Below are positions 26,337-34,886 of a stretch of DNA of 55,397 nt, one piece after another. The notes below the pieces were generated by a model. It was not told the origin of the DNA. It saw only the letters and a list, made by a program, of their open reading frames with translations, and ran no database searches. Both the position numbers and the translations under genes were made by a program. Source of the DNA: Nonomuraea sp. MG754425 (lineage in GTDB: Bacteria; Actinomycetota; Actinomycetes; Streptosporangiales; Streptosporangiaceae); the NCBI RefSeq assembly GCF_021699195.1, contig NZ_SSXE01000092.1, forward strand, positions 1-55,397, given 5' to 3'. Each line of letters starts with the position of its first letter. The first letter of the stretch is position 1.

Positions 26337-26907
26337 CGTCTCGTTCTCCTCTGGGCTCTTGAACGGTGTGCGGGTAGCAGGCGAGCGCGAGCTTGAAGGC
26401 GTCGCCCTCCGCCCCGCCGTACCGGGTGAACAGGTCTTGCAGCATGGTCTGCAGCTCGTTCAGGAACTCCTGCCGGTTCTCCGGACGAACGCGGATCTCC
26501 CCGGACAGACCGATCGACGGCAGCTCGGGAGCGGTCCTGTCGAGCGCCGCGATGTCGGCCTGGACCTCCTCCATGAGGTCGAGCAGGTAGCCGAGGGTGA
26601 GCTGGTCGCGGGCCTTGCGCAGCCCGATGCGGCCGACCAGGCGCGGCGACAGCCAGTACGAGCGCGCGCCGGCCTGGTAGATGCCCTCGTGGATGCCGCG
26701 CACCTTGCGCTCGGACACCAGGTCGACCAGCCCCGCCTCGACCAGCCGTTTGACGTGGTAGTAGACCCGCTGCGGAGTCTGGCCGAGCCGGGCGGCGACC
26801 TCCGAGCAGGTACGCGGCTCGGCCAGTTGCCGCAGCACCTCGATGCGCTGCGGCTTGAGCAGGGCTTCGGCCTGCTCGATCTCTTCCAGGTACAGGACGT
26901 CTCTCAT
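26329..26907 (-). CDS. ArsR/HTH_20-type regulator
   Basis: 192 residues. The winged helix is at about 15-85: LLKPQRIEVLRQLAEP, TCSEVAARLGQTPQRVYYHVKRLVEAGLV. No metal-binding cysteine cluster is seen. The C-terminal 100 residues are a helix-rich domain found in regulators paired with AHSA1 proteins. It is the first gene of a two-gene operon, and a 10-bp palindrome lies 15 bp upstream. Confidence 0.8.
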   Translation of the reverse strand: MRDVLYLEEIEQAEALLKPQRIEVLRQLAEPRTCSEVAARLGQTPQRVYYHVKRLVEAGLVDLVSERKVRGIHEGIYQAGARSYWLSPRLVGRIGLRKARDQLTLGYLLDLMEEVQADIAALDRTAPELPSIGLSGEIRVRPENRQEFLNELQTMLQDLFTRYGGAEGDAFKLALACYPHTVQEPRGERDDD

Positions 26908-26921
26908 CGCGAAAGCAATCC

Positions 26922-26931
26922 TTTACGTAAA
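26922..26931. promoter_or_regulatory. Palindrome upstream of the ArsR-AHSA1 operon
   Basis: TTTACGTAAA is a perfect palindrome in an AT-rich patch directly upstream of the regulator gene; a likely autoregulatory operator. Confidence 0.55.
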
Positions 26932-26986
26932 AAACTCTTTTGTCAATTGGGGAAGCGGCGTCGCCCGACGACCGGGGCCGCCTCGA

Positions 26987-28015
26987 TCAGGGCCAGGAGC
27001 CGTCGTCGTGGGGGTCGCCGCCGTCGGTGAGCAGCCGCAGGTCGGACTCCACCATCATCGCCACCAGCTCGTCGAACGACACCCGGGGCTCCCACCCCAA
27101 CTGCGTCCGCGCCTTCTTCGGGTCCGCGCACAGCAGGTCCACCTCGGCCGGCCGGTGCAGCGTCTGGTCGGTGACGACGTACCGCTCCCAGTCCAGCCCC
27201 GCCGCGCTGAAGGCCGCCTCCACCAGTTCCCTGACCGACTTCATCCGCCCGGTGCCGATGACGTAGTCCTCGGGCTTGCCGGAGCACAGCATCAGGCGCA
27301 TGGCCTTGACGTAGTCCCCGGCGTAGCCCCAGTCGCGGCGCGCCTCCAGGTTGCCCAGCCGCAGCTCGGTGGCCAGCCCCAGCTTGATGCGGGCCACCCC
27401 GAGCGACACCTTCCTGGTGACGAACTCGGCCCCGCGCCGTGGCGACTCGTGGTTGAACAGGATCCCGGACACCGCGAACATCCCGTACGACTCCCGGTAG
27501 TTCTGCGTGAGGAAGTGCCCGTACGCCTTGGCCACCCCGTACGGCGAGCGCGGGTGGAAGGCGGTGCGCTCGTTCTGGGGGGTCTCGCTGACCTGCCCGA
27601 ACATCTCGGAGGACGAAGCCTGATAAAAGCGGATCTGCTCGCCCATCCCTGACGAGCCGCCCCGCGACACGCCCGAGCACACCCGGATCGCCTCCAGCAT
27701 CCGCAGCACGCCCATCCCGGTCACCTCGGCCGTGAGCTCCGCCTGCTCCCACGACATCGGCACGAACGAGATCGCCCCCAGGTTGTACACCTCGTCCGGA
27801 CGCACCCGCTCCACGGCCGAGATCAGCGACCCCTGGTCCAGCAGGTCGCCCCGCACCACCTGGACGTCCGAGAGCAGCTTGCGCATCCGCGACACGCGCG
27901 GGTTCGCCTGCCCGCGGACCAGCCCCCAGACCTCATACCCCTCTTCGAGCAGGTGCTCCGCCAGATAGGAACCGTCCTGGCCGGTAATGCCGGTGATCAG
28001 AGCGCGCCTGGCCAC
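26987..28015 (-). CDS. gmd: GDP-mannose 4,6-dehydratase
   Basis: 342-residue extended SDR. The NADP-binding loop TGITGQDGSYLAEHL is at residues 8-22, SSSEMFG carries the catalytic Ser/Glu, and SPYGVAKAYGH the Tyr-x-x-x-Lys pair. It converts GDP-D-mannose to GDP-4-keto-6-deoxy-mannose, precursor of GDP-fucose, GDP-rhamnose and GDP-perosamine. No epimerase/reductase is adjacent, so the final sugar is unknown. GTG 28015 is preferred because GGAGGA lies five bases upstream; TTG 28027 falls inside that site. It diverges from the GT4-methyltransferase cluster across a region with a KstR box. Confidence 0.88.
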   Translation of the reverse strand: MARRALITGITGQDGSYLAEHLLEEGYEVWGLVRGQANPRVSRMRKLLSDVQVVRGDLLDQGSLISAVERVRPDEVYNLGAISFVPMSWEQAELTAEVTGMGVLRMLEAIRVCSGVSRGGSSGMGEQIRFYQASSSEMFGQVSETPQNERTAFHPRSPYGVAKAYGHFLTQNYRESYGMFAVSGILFNHESPRRGAEFVTRKVSLGVARIKLGLATELRLGNLEARRDWGYAGDYVKAMRLMLCSGKPEDYVIGTGRMKSVRELVEAAFSAAGLDWERYVVTDQTLHRPAEVDLLCADPKKARTQLGWEPRVSFDELVAMMVESDLRLLTDGGDPHDDGSWP

Positions 28016-28096
28016 GGGGTCCTCCAACTATCGCCTGCTCCGTCCCTTTGAGACGGGAATGTACAGCTAAGCGCCTCACAAGGACATCAAGCGACG

Positions 28097-28110
28097 TAGA
28101 ACACGTTCCA
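28097..28110. promoter_or_regulatory. Perfect KstR-consensus box between gmd and the GT4 gene
   Basis: TAGAACACGTTCCA matches all eight fixed positions of TnnAACnnGTTnnA, 82 bp upstream of gmd and 163 bp upstream of the glycosyltransferase. Confidence 0.65.
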
Positions 28111-28272
28111 CCGAACCACGCTCGGTTACGGCAACGTTGCAGTTCGCACGCCATGCAGGGGTCATTGTGAACAATTCCAGCCGAACTACCGAATGGTAGC
28201 CTTCTCGCACTAAGGTCATCTTTCACGGTACATCCCCGACTCTGGGGCCTACCGGTGGCGAAAGGGGTGTCC

Positions 28273-29514
28273 GTGCGGGAGCGAAAGCTGCGGATCGCGC
28301 TGTTGTCCTACCGCAGCAAGCCCACCTGCGGCGGCCAGGGCGTCTATCTCCGCCACCTGAGCCGGGAACTGGTGGCCCTCGGACACCACGTGGAGGTCTT
28401 CTCCGGCCAGCCCTACCCCGAACTGGACGAGGGCGTCATCCTGCGCGAGGTGCCGAGCCTCGACCTCTACCGCGACGAGGACCCGTTCCGGACGCCGAAG
28501 CTGCACGAGTACCGCGACTGGATCGACTGGCTGGAAGTCGGCACCATGTGGACCGCCGGCTTCCCCGAGCCGCTGACGTTCACGCTGCGGGCCTACCGCG
28601 CGCTCAAGGAACGCGTCGGCGACTTCGACGTCGTCCAGGACAACCAGACCCTCGGCTACGGCCTGCTCGGCATCCAGAAGCTGTTCCCCGTGGTCGGCAC
28701 CATCCACCACCCGATCAGCGTGGACCGCCGCATCGAGCTGGAGGCCGCGCAGGGCGCCAAGAAGCTGAGCATGCGCCGCTGGTACGGGTTCGTGAAGATG
28801 CAGTCGCGCGTCGCGCCGAGGCTGAGCCCGATCCTGACCGTCAGCGAGTCGTCGCTGGCCGACATCCACCGCGACTTCAACGTCCCCCAGGCCAACATGC
28901 GCCTGATCCCGCTCGGCGTGGACACCCGCTACTTCCACCCGCGCGACAAGCCCAGGCGCAAGGGCTCGATCGTGGCCGTGGCCAGCGCCGACTCCCCCAT
29001 GAAGGGGGTCGCGACGCTGCTGCGCGCGGTGGCGAAGCTGGCCACCGAACGCGACGTGAACCTCACCGTCGTCAGCCGGCCCACCCCCGGCGGCCCGACC
29101 GAGCAACTCGTGCAGGAGCTGTCGCTGCGGGACCGGGTGCGGTTCGTGCACGGCATCTCCGACGACGAGCTGGGCGAGCTGATCGCCACCTCGGAGATCT
29201 CCGTCGTGCCGTCCCTGTACGAGGGCTTCTCGCTGCCCGCCGTCGAGCACATGGCCTGTGGCACGCCGCTGGTCGCCAGCCGTACGGGCGCGCTGCCCGA
29301 GGTCGTCGGCGACGCCGCCGTCCAGGTGCCGCCGGGCGACCCGGAGGAACTGGCCGCGGTGCTGCGCCGCCTGCACGACTCGCCCGAGGAGCGCGAGCGG
29401 GTGGGCCGGGCCGGCTACGACCGCGTCATGGAGCGTTACACCTGGCACGTCGTGGCCAGGCGGACCGTCGAGGCGTACCACGAGGCCATCGAGAACCACC
29501 AGAGGAGAGGCTGA
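28273..29514 (+). CDS. GT4-family glycosyltransferase
   Basis: 413 residues, GT-B fold. The N-terminal Rossmann half starts RIALLSYRS and contains a Gly-rich loop CGGQGVYLRHLSRELVALGH. The C-terminal donor-binding half carries the Glu-x7-Glu motif in YEGFSLPAVEHMACGTPLVAS. It would move a nucleotide-activated sugar to an unknown acceptor; a GDP-linked sugar made through gmd is the contextual guess. The GTG at 28273 follows AAAGGGG by five bases; in-frame GTGs at 28255 and 28267 are alternatives. It is the first gene of a GT4-methyltransferase-cyclase-fold operon. Confidence 0.85.
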   Translation: MRERKLRIALLSYRSKPTCGGQGVYLRHLSRELVALGHHVEVFSGQPYPELDEGVILREVPSLDLYRDEDPFRTPKLHEYRDWIDWLEVGTMWTAGFPEPLTFTLRAYRALKERVGDFDVVQDNQTLGYGLLGIQKLFPVVGTIHHPISVDRRIELEAAQGAKKLSMRRWYGFVKMQSRVAPRLSPILTVSESSLADIHRDFNVPQANMRLIPLGVDTRYFHPRDKPRRKGSIVAVASADSPMKGVATLLRAVAKLATERDVNLTVVSRPTPGGPTEQLVQELSLRDRVRFVHGISDDELGELIATSEISVVPSLYEGFSLPAVEHMACGTPLVASRTGALPEVVGDAAVQVPPGDPEELAAVLRRLHDSPEERERVGRAGYDRVMERYTWHVVARRTVEAYHEAIENHQRRG

Positions 29515-29519
29515 CCAGA

Positions 29520-30230
29520 GTGCTGACCGTGGACTTCGCCCGGCTCCCCGTGGGCCCCGGCGTACGCGTGCTCGACCTGGGCTGCGGCGGCGGCCGGCAC
29601 GCGTTCGAGGTGCTGCGCCGGGGGGCGGACGTGATCGCGTTCGACATGGACCAGGCGGAGCTGGACGGCGTGGGGGCCATGTTCGCGGCGATGGACAAGG
29701 CGGGCGAGGTGCCGGCCGGCGCCACCGGCGAGACCGTCCAGGGCACGGCGCTGGACATGCCGTTCGAGGACGGCGGCTTCGACCGGGTCATCGCGGCGGA
29801 GGTGCTGGAGCACATCCCCGACGACATGGCGGCCATGCGCGAGATCTTCCGCGTGCTCAAGCCGGGCGGCACGGCCGCCGTGACCGTGCCGAGCTTCCTG
29901 CCCGAGCGCATCTGCTGGGCCCTCGACGAGGACTACCACACCGCCCCCGGCGGCCATGTGCGCATCTACACGCTCGCGGAGCTGTCGGCCAAGCTGAAGT
30001 CCGTCGGGTTCGAGATCGGCCCGCACCACCACGCTCACGGCCTGCACGCCCCCTACTGGTGGATCAAGTGCGCGGTCGGCGTCAACAACGACGAGCACCC
30101 GCTCGCGAAGGCGTACCACGAGCTGCTGGTCTGGGACATCATGAAGCGTCCCGCCGCCACCAGGATCGCGGAGGCCGTGCTCAACCCGGTCATCGGCAAG
30201 AGCGTGGTCCTGTACGTCAGGAAGCCATGA
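29520..30230 (+). CDS. Class I SAM-dependent methyltransferase
   Basis: 236 residues. Motif I VLDLGCGGGRHAFEVLRRG lies near residues 18-36, the acidic loop at FDMDQAEL, motif II at FDRVIAAEVLEHIPDD and motif III at RVLKPGGTAAVTVP: a complete Methyltransf_11-type fold. The C-terminal part (HAPYWWIKCAVG onwards) may be the acceptor-binding lid. GTG 29520 comes five bases after the GT4 stop, with GAGAGG nine bases upstream. Its stop overlaps the next ATG (ATGA). The order glycosyltransferase-methyltransferase suggests methylation of the glycosylated product or its lipid. Confidence 0.82.
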   Translation: MLTVDFARLPVGPGVRVLDLGCGGGRHAFEVLRRGADVIAFDMDQAELDGVGAMFAAMDKAGEVPAGATGETVQGTALDMPFEDGGFDRVIAAEVLEHIPDDMAAMREIFRVLKPGGTAAVTVPSFLPERICWALDEDYHTAPGGHVRIYTLAELSAKLKSVGFEIGPHHHAHGLHAPYWWIKCAVGVNNDEHPLAKAYHELLVWDIMKRPAATRIAEAVLNPVIGKSVVLYVRKP

Positions 30231-31270
30231 TCTCCCGCGAGGAGGTCGTGCGCACGGCCGGGAGCATCGCGACGATCCAGCAGGACGACGGCGGCGTGCC
30301 CTGGCCCGAGGGGCACGTGGACGCCTGGAACCACGTCGAGTGCCTGATGGCGATGTCCGTGGCGGGGCTGCGCGAACCGGTGCGCCGCGGCTACGCCTGG
30401 CTGTCCCGCCACCAGCGGGCCGACGGCTCCTGGCCGATGAAGCTGGTGGACGGCGGGCCGGCCGAGGCGGGCGGCGAGACCAACCACGCCGCCTACGTCG
30501 CCGTCGGTGTCTGGCACCACCACCTCGTCACCGGCGAGCGGCGCTTCACCGAGGAGAGCTGGCCGATGGTCAAGGCCGCCCTCGACTACGTGGCGGGGCT
30601 GCAGACCGAGCGCGGCGAGATCGTCTGGGAGCGCGACGCGGCGGGCCGGGCGTCGTCGTACGCGCTGCTCACCGGCTGCTCCTCCATCCACCAAGGGCTG
30701 CGCTGCGGCGTGCTGCTGGCCGACCACCTGGGCGATCCGCAGCCGCACTGGGAGCTGGCCGCCGACCGGCTGGCCCACGTGCTGTCGGCGCACCCGGAGG
30801 CGTTCGCGGACAAGAGCCGCTTCTCCATGGACTGGTACTACCCGGTGCTGGGCGGCGCGGTGCGCGGGCGGCAGGGGCTGGAGCTGCTGGAGCGCGAGTG
30901 GCAGACGTTCGTGGTGCCGGGGCTGGGCATCCGCTGCGTCTCCGACCAGCCGTGGGTGACGGGGGCCGAGACGTGCGAGCTGGTGCTGGCGCTCGACGCG
31001 CTGGGTGAGCGGGAGCGGGCGCGCGTGCTCTTCTCCGACATGCAGCACCTGCGGCACGAGGACGGCTCGTACTGGACCGGCTGGCAGTTCGCCAACCGCA
31101 AGCACTTCCCGCACGAGCGCTCCGGCTACACCGCCGCCGCCACCGTCCTGGCCGCCGACGCGCTGCTCGGGCTCTCCCCCGGCAGCGGGCTGTTCCGCGA
31201 CGTGGCCGGGACCTCCGTGCTCGACCCGGAGGCGTGCGGCTGCGCGGCCCTGCGCACCGACGGCCTCTGA
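30227..31270 (+). CDS. Terpenoid-cyclase/prenyltransferase-fold (alpha6/alpha6 toroid) protein
   Basis: 347 residues of helical repeats with Gly-Ser-Trp turns: QDDGGVPWPEG, QRADGSWPMKL (a QW-like motif), and RHEDGSYWTGW. The repeats match the squalene-cyclase/prenyltransferase-beta toroid, but the DxDD catalytic motif of class II cyclases is not seen. It may bind a polyprenyl or glycolipid substrate rather than cyclise it. The ATG overlaps the methyltransferase stop as ATGA, so the two are made together. A hairpin terminator follows. Function unknown. Confidence 0.72.
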   Translation: MISREEVVRTAGSIATIQQDDGGVPWPEGHVDAWNHVECLMAMSVAGLREPVRRGYAWLSRHQRADGSWPMKLVDGGPAEAGGETNHAAYVAVGVWHHHLVTGERRFTEESWPMVKAALDYVAGLQTERGEIVWERDAAGRASSYALLTGCSSIHQGLRCGVLLADHLGDPQPHWELAADRLAHVLSAHPEAFADKSRFSMDWYYPVLGGAVRGRQGLELLEREWQTFVVPGLGIRCVSDQPWVTGAETCELVLALDALGERERARVLFSDMQHLRHEDGSYWTGWQFANRKHFPHERSGYTAAATVLAADALLGLSPGSGLFRDVAGTSVLDPEACGCAALRTDGL

Positions 31271-31294
31271 CGAGACCGTCCGGAACCCCGGCCG

Positions 31295-31321
31295 CCCGCA
31301 CAACCGCTTTTGCGGGTTCTT
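31295..31321 (+). terminator. Terminator hairpin after the cyclase-fold gene
   Basis: CCCGCA pairs with TGCGGG and encloses a second option, CCGC-TTTT-GCGG; the stem is followed by TTCTTT. Confidence 0.6.
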
Positions 31322-31408
31322 TGCCGCGCGAATCCGGTGCGCCGCCGATGCGTCGCTCAATGGGCTTACTAGCTTCTGAGTGACGTACGAGGCGTCTTCG
31401 GGGGAAGC

Positions 31409-32404
31409 GTGGGCGACACGGGCACACCATCGTTCTTGGACCAGGTCAGGACCCAGCCGACACTAGCTCGCGCCAGGGGGTTGCGGCGGTTGCTGGCCAG
31501 GGATCCGCTGGAGTCCGATCTGGGCCGGCGCAGGTTCCGCCTCGGGGACGAAGTCTCGCGGTCGGTTCTCACGAGGTCCGAGCGATCGTACGTCTTCGGT
31601 TTCAACGCGGTGCTCTCACGAGAGATCGAGAAGGTCGAGGAGATCCCGGGCGAGCAGCGGCCCTACGCCTACGAGGGCGCCGCCGCCGCCAGCACCGTAC
31701 TCGACCTGCTCACCCTGACCCGGGGCCGGCGCCTTCACGAGCTACTAGCCGGCCCCGCCCAGCATCACCGTCACGCCGCCTACCTGGGTGCCGGCCGCGG
31801 CTACGCGCTGCTGCGGCTGCGCCCGGTGTGGGGCGCGCGGCGGGCCCATCCGCTGCTGCGGTGGCTGGCCGTGGACGGGTTCGGCTTCCAGTGGAGCCTG
31901 TCCAGGGCCGACCGCATGGTGGGCGAACGCACGATGCCCGACTTGCTCACCCGGGCGCACTGCGCGGTGTTCGACCAGGGGCTGGGGCGGCTGCTGTGGT
32001 ATCACGAATGCGCCGCGCCCGACGACGTCTCGGCCCGCGTCGGCGGCTACCCGGCCACCCGGCGGGCCGACCTGTGGAGCGGGGTCGGGTTCGCGGCGGC
32101 CTACACGGGCGGCGCCGAGCCCGGCGAGCTGTGGCACCTGGCCGAGCACGCGGCGGCCGACGGCTTCCGCGCGTACCTGGCGCAGGGCTGCGCCTTCGCG
32201 GTGGCCGCGCGGCTGCGTTCCGGGGAGTTGCCGGAGCACGTGGCGCGGAGCGTGCCGATCCTGGCGGGCGCCGAGCCCGAGGAGGCCGCCGCCTGGACCG
32301 ACCGCGCGCTGATCGAGCTGGGGCACGAGGCGCACACGCACGAGCACTTCCAGAGCTGGCAGTCGCAGATCCGCCGCTCCTGGACCCACCGCCACCGCCG
32401 CTGA
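31409..32404 (+). CDS. DUF1702 family protein
   Basis: 331 residues. DUF1702 landmarks: YAYEGAAAASTVLDLLTL, YLGAGRGYALLRLRP, LLRWLAVDGFGFQ, FDQGLGRLLWY and AAADGFRAYLAQG. The family is known mainly from enediyne clusters, where its role is not established, but copies occur elsewhere in actinomycetes. No polyketide synthase is in this window. GTG 31409 is preceded by GGGGAAGC. It ends one base before the stop of the convergent methyltransferase. Confidence 0.72.
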   Translation: MGDTGTPSFLDQVRTQPTLARARGLRRLLARDPLESDLGRRRFRLGDEVSRSVLTRSERSYVFGFNAVLSREIEKVEEIPGEQRPYAYEGAAAASTVLDLLTLTRGRRLHELLAGPAQHHRHAAYLGAGRGYALLRLRPVWGARRAHPLLRWLAVDGFGFQWSLSRADRMVGERTMPDLLTRAHCAVFDQGLGRLLWYHECAAPDDVSARVGGYPATRRADLWSGVGFAAAYTGGAEPGELWHLAEHAAADGFRAYLAQGCAFAVAARLRSGELPEHVARSVPILAGAEPEEAAAWTDRALIELGHEAHTHEHFQSWQSQIRRSWTHRHRR

Positions 32405-32405
32405 G

Positions 32406-33041
32406 CTAGATCCCCTCGCCGACCCGTTCCAGGACGCGCAGCGACCCGGTGACCGAGACCTCCTCGAACGCGCCCGACGCCAGCGCCCGCCGGTAGACCC
32501 GGTACGGGGCCTGCCCGCCGTCGGCCGGGTCGGGGAAGACGTCGTGGAGGACCAGCGCGCCGCCGGGCAGCACGTGTGGCGCCCAGCCCTCGTAGTCGCG
32601 GGTGACCGGTTCCTCGGAGTGGCCGCCGTCGATGAACAGCATGCCCAGCGGCGTGTTCCAGAGCCGGGCGACCTGTTCCGACCGGCCGACGATCGCGATC
32701 ACCTCCTCCTCCAGCCCGGCGGCGGCGATCGTGGCGCGGAAGACCGGCAGCGAGTCCATCTTCCCGAAGCGCAGGTCCATCAGGGTCGGGTCGTGGTGGG
32801 CCCAGCCCGGCTGGATCTCCTCGGAGCCGCGGTGGTGATCCACCGTGACGACCACGGACCCGCTCTGCCGGGCCGCCGCGCCGAGGTAGACGGCGGACTT
32901 GCCGCAGTAGGTGCCGATCTCGCAGACGGGGCCGAGCGTGCCGTATCGGCAGGCCGCCTCGTACAGGGCCAGGCCCTCTTCGGGCGGCATGAACCCCTTG
33001 GCATGTTTCGCCGCGTAAAGCAGCTCTGACGGCATCGACAT
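32406..33041 (-). CDS. Class I SAM methyltransferase (MDMPI/TylF-like group)
   Basis: 211 residues. Motif I is VCEIGTYCGKSAVYLGAA (near 38-55), then VVVTVDHHRGSEE, the metal-site-like segment LFIDGGHSEEPVTRDYEGW and PGGALVLHDVFPD. The DGGHSE...HD pattern is that of the class I O-methyltransferases with a divalent metal and a flexible N-terminus. The acceptor is unknown. The ATG at 33041 has a second in-frame ATG two codons on. It diverges from the PPOX operon across 80 bp containing a KstR box. Confidence 0.75.
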   Translation of the reverse strand: MSMPSELLYAAKHAKGFMPPEEGLALYEAACRYGTLGPVCEIGTYCGKSAVYLGAAARQSGSVVVTVDHHRGSEEIQPGWAHHDPTLMDLRFGKMDSLPVFRATIAAAGLEEEVIAIVGRSEQVARLWNTPLGMLFIDGGHSEEPVTRDYEGWAPHVLPGGALVLHDVFPDPADGGQAPYRVYRRALASGAFEEVSVTGSLRVLERVGEGI

Positions 33042-33098
33042 AGCCTTGCACCCTAGCCGAACCGAATAACATTCCGGCCGCCCCTTGCAGGGCCGTTC

Positions 33099-33112
33099 TG
33101 CAACCTGTTCTA
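33099..33112. promoter_or_regulatory. Perfect KstR box at the PPOX-ferredoxin-ADH promoter
   Basis: TGCAACCTGTTCTA fits TnnAACnnGTTnnA at all fixed positions and overlaps the probable -10 region (TTCTACTT). It ends only 9 bp before the GTG at 33122, so repression by promoter occlusion is likely. Confidence 0.75.
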
Positions 33113-33121
33113 CTTGGCAGC

Positions 33122-33574
33122 GTGAATCAGCGCGCTCGCATCTCGATGTCGGACGACGAGGTCACCGCCTTCCTGGAGGGCTCGCGCAAGCTGCAGCTCG
33201 CGACCATCAACCCCGACGGCACGCCGCACCTGGTGACCATGTTCTACGGCCTGGCCGAGGGCCGGATCGCCTTCTGGACGTACGGCAAGGCGCAGAAGGC
33301 CCGTAACCTGAGCCGCGACCCCCGGGTGAGCTGCCTCGTCGAGGCCGGCGAGAACTACGACGAACTCCGCGGCGTCCTGCTGTACGGCAAGGCCGAGCAG
33401 GTGCTCGAACCCGACCGCGTCATGGAGATCGGGATGGCCGTCGCCCGCCGGATGACCCCGGGCGTGCCCGACGAGCTGCTCCGCCCGTACGTGGAGAAAA
33501 CCGGGCGTAAGCGCCTTGCGTACGTCGTCGAGCGTACGAAAGTGGTCTCATGGGACCACGGGAGGCTCACATGA
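33122..33574 (+). CDS. PPOX-class F420-dependent oxidoreductase
   Basis: 150-residue split-barrel flavin/F420-binding protein: FLEGSRKLQLATINPDGTPH, the glycine/lysine cofactor strand GKAQKARNLSRDPRVSCLVE, and the dimer strand RLAYVVERTKVVSWDHG. Proteins of this group reduce small molecules with F420H2 or bind flavin. No ribosome site precedes GTG 33122 and a -10-like TTCTACTT ends four bases before it, so the mRNA is probably leaderless. The stop overlaps the ferredoxin ATG as ATGA. A steroid or redox-cofactor role is inferred only from the KstR box. Confidence 0.8.
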   Translation: MNQRARISMSDDEVTAFLEGSRKLQLATINPDGTPHLVTMFYGLAEGRIAFWTYGKAQKARNLSRDPRVSCLVEAGENYDELRGVLLYGKAEQVLEPDRVMEIGMAVARRMTPGVPDELLRPYVEKTGRKRLAYVVERTKVVSWDHGRLT

Positions 33575-33762
33575 AGGTCAAGGTGGACGAGCTGGTCTGC
33601 GAAGCCAACGCCGTGTGCATGGGGCTCGCGCCGGAGGTCTTCGACGTGGACGACGACGACCAGCTCCACATCCTGCTGCCGCAACCACCCCCAGCGATGC
33701 GGGACCGCGTCCGCCACGCGGTCAGGTCCTGCCCGAAAGCCGCCCTTTCCCTCGAGGAATAG
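33571..33762 (+). CDS. 3Fe-4S ferredoxin, P450 redox partner type
   Basis: 63 residues with Cys10, Cys16 and Cys54: the Cys-x5-Cys ... Cys-Pro pattern of single-cluster 3Fe-4S ferredoxins that serve actinomycete P450s. The acidic stretch DVDDDDQ is typical of the partner-docking surface. ATG 33571 follows GGGAGGCTCAC; longer starts would lack this site. It lies between an F420-type oxidoreductase and an alcohol dehydrogenase, under the same operator class as the P450 at 20889, which is its most likely partner in this window. Confidence 0.85.
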   Translation: MKVKVDELVCEANAVCMGLAPEVFDVDDDDQLHILLPQPPPAMRDRVRHAVRSCPKAALSLEE

Positions 33763-33789
33763 CCCGCAGCCAACGAGGAGGAACCCCCC

Positions 33790-34875
33790 ATGCGCGCCGC
33801 GATCCTGCACGCCGTAGGCAACGACAAGCTCGACATCCGCGACGACGTCACCCTGGCCCCCGTCGGGCCGGCCGACGTGCGCGTCCGGATCCGGGCGACG
33901 GGCGTCTGCCACTCCGACCTGTCGGCGATGACGGGCGTGCTGCCCCAGCCCGTGCCGCTCATCCTCGGCCACGAGGGCGCGGGAGAGGTGGTCGAGGTGG
34001 GCGAGCACGTCACCTCGGTCAAACCGGGCGACCACGTCGTGATTAGCTGGCGGCCGGCCTGCCAGGAGTGCGAGCTGTGCGTGGGGGGCCAGCCGTACCT
34101 GTGCATGAAGTACGTCATCGAGTCCTTCAGCAAGGGCAACTTCCGGCTCGGCGACGGTTCGACGGTGTTCGGGATGGCCGGGTGCGGCACCTGGGCCGAG
34201 GAGATCATCGTGCCCTGGCAGGGCGCGATCAGGATCGACGACGACGTCCCGTGGGAGGCGGCGGCGCTGATCGGCTGCGGCATCACGACCGGCGTCGGCG
34301 CCGCGATCAACACCGCGAAGGTGCGTCCCGGCTCCACGGTCGCGGTGATCGGCTGCGGCGGCGTCGGCCTGTCCGTCATCCAGGGCGCCCGCGTCGCCGG
34401 CGCCAGGACGATCCTCGCCATCGACCCGCTGGAGTCCAAGCACGAGCTGGCCAGGAAGGTCGGGGCCACCCACACGGCCACCCCCGAGCAGGTCGGCGAG
34501 GTGCTGAACGAGCTCACCGGCGGCACCGGCTTCGACTACGGCTTCGAGGTGGTCGGCAAGTCCGCCACGATCCAGAGCGCCTGGCAGGTCACCCGGCAGG
34601 GCGGCGACGTCGTCATCGTCGGGGCGGGCGCGATGGACGACATGGTCTCCATCTCCGCCTTCAGCCTGCTCTTCGAGGGCAAGAACCTGCTGTCCAGCCT
34701 GTACGGCGAGGCCGACGTGCGGCACGACTTCCCGTACTTCGCCAAGCTCCACAAGACGGGCCTGCTCGACCTGGAGTCGCTGATCAGCTCCCGCATCCGC
34801 CTGGCCGACCTGAACGACGCCGTCGCGGCCCTGCGCGGCGGCGAGGTGCTGCGCCAGATCGTCCTGATGGACTGA
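33790..34875 (+). CDS. Zinc-dependent medium-chain alcohol dehydrogenase
   Basis: 361 residues. The catalytic zinc ligands are Cys40, His61 and probably Cys170 (GCGITTG). The structural zinc site Cys91-x2-Cys94-x2-Cys97-x7-Cys105 is complete, and the Rossmann loop is GCGGVGLSVI near 189-198. It fits the NAD-dependent alcohol dehydrogenases that oxidise a steroid or long-chain terminal alcohol to the aldehyde, which would follow P450 hydroxylation of the side-chain terminus. The AACGAGGAGGAAC ribosome site is strong. It is the last gene of the PPOX-ferredoxin-ADH operon and is followed by a terminator. Confidence 0.85.
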   Translation: MRAAILHAVGNDKLDIRDDVTLAPVGPADVRVRIRATGVCHSDLSAMTGVLPQPVPLILGHEGAGEVVEVGEHVTSVKPGDHVVISWRPACQECELCVGGQPYLCMKYVIESFSKGNFRLGDGSTVFGMAGCGTWAEEIIVPWQGAIRIDDDVPWEAAALIGCGITTGVGAAINTAKVRPGSTVAVIGCGGVGLSVIQGARVAGARTILAIDPLESKHELARKVGATHTATPEQVGEVLNELTGGTGFDYGFEVVGKSATIQSAWQVTRQGGDVVIVGAGAMDDMVSISAFSLLFEGKNLLSSLYGEADVRHDFPYFAKLHKTGLLDLESLISSRIRLADLNDAVAALRGGEVLRQIVLMD

Positions 34876-34886
34876 CGAACGGGCGA

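Noticed and set aside
31409..32404. Part of an enediyne biosynthetic cluster
   Set aside because: DUF1702 alone is not sufficient; no iterative PKS (PksE), thioesterase or other enediyne cassette gene is in the window.
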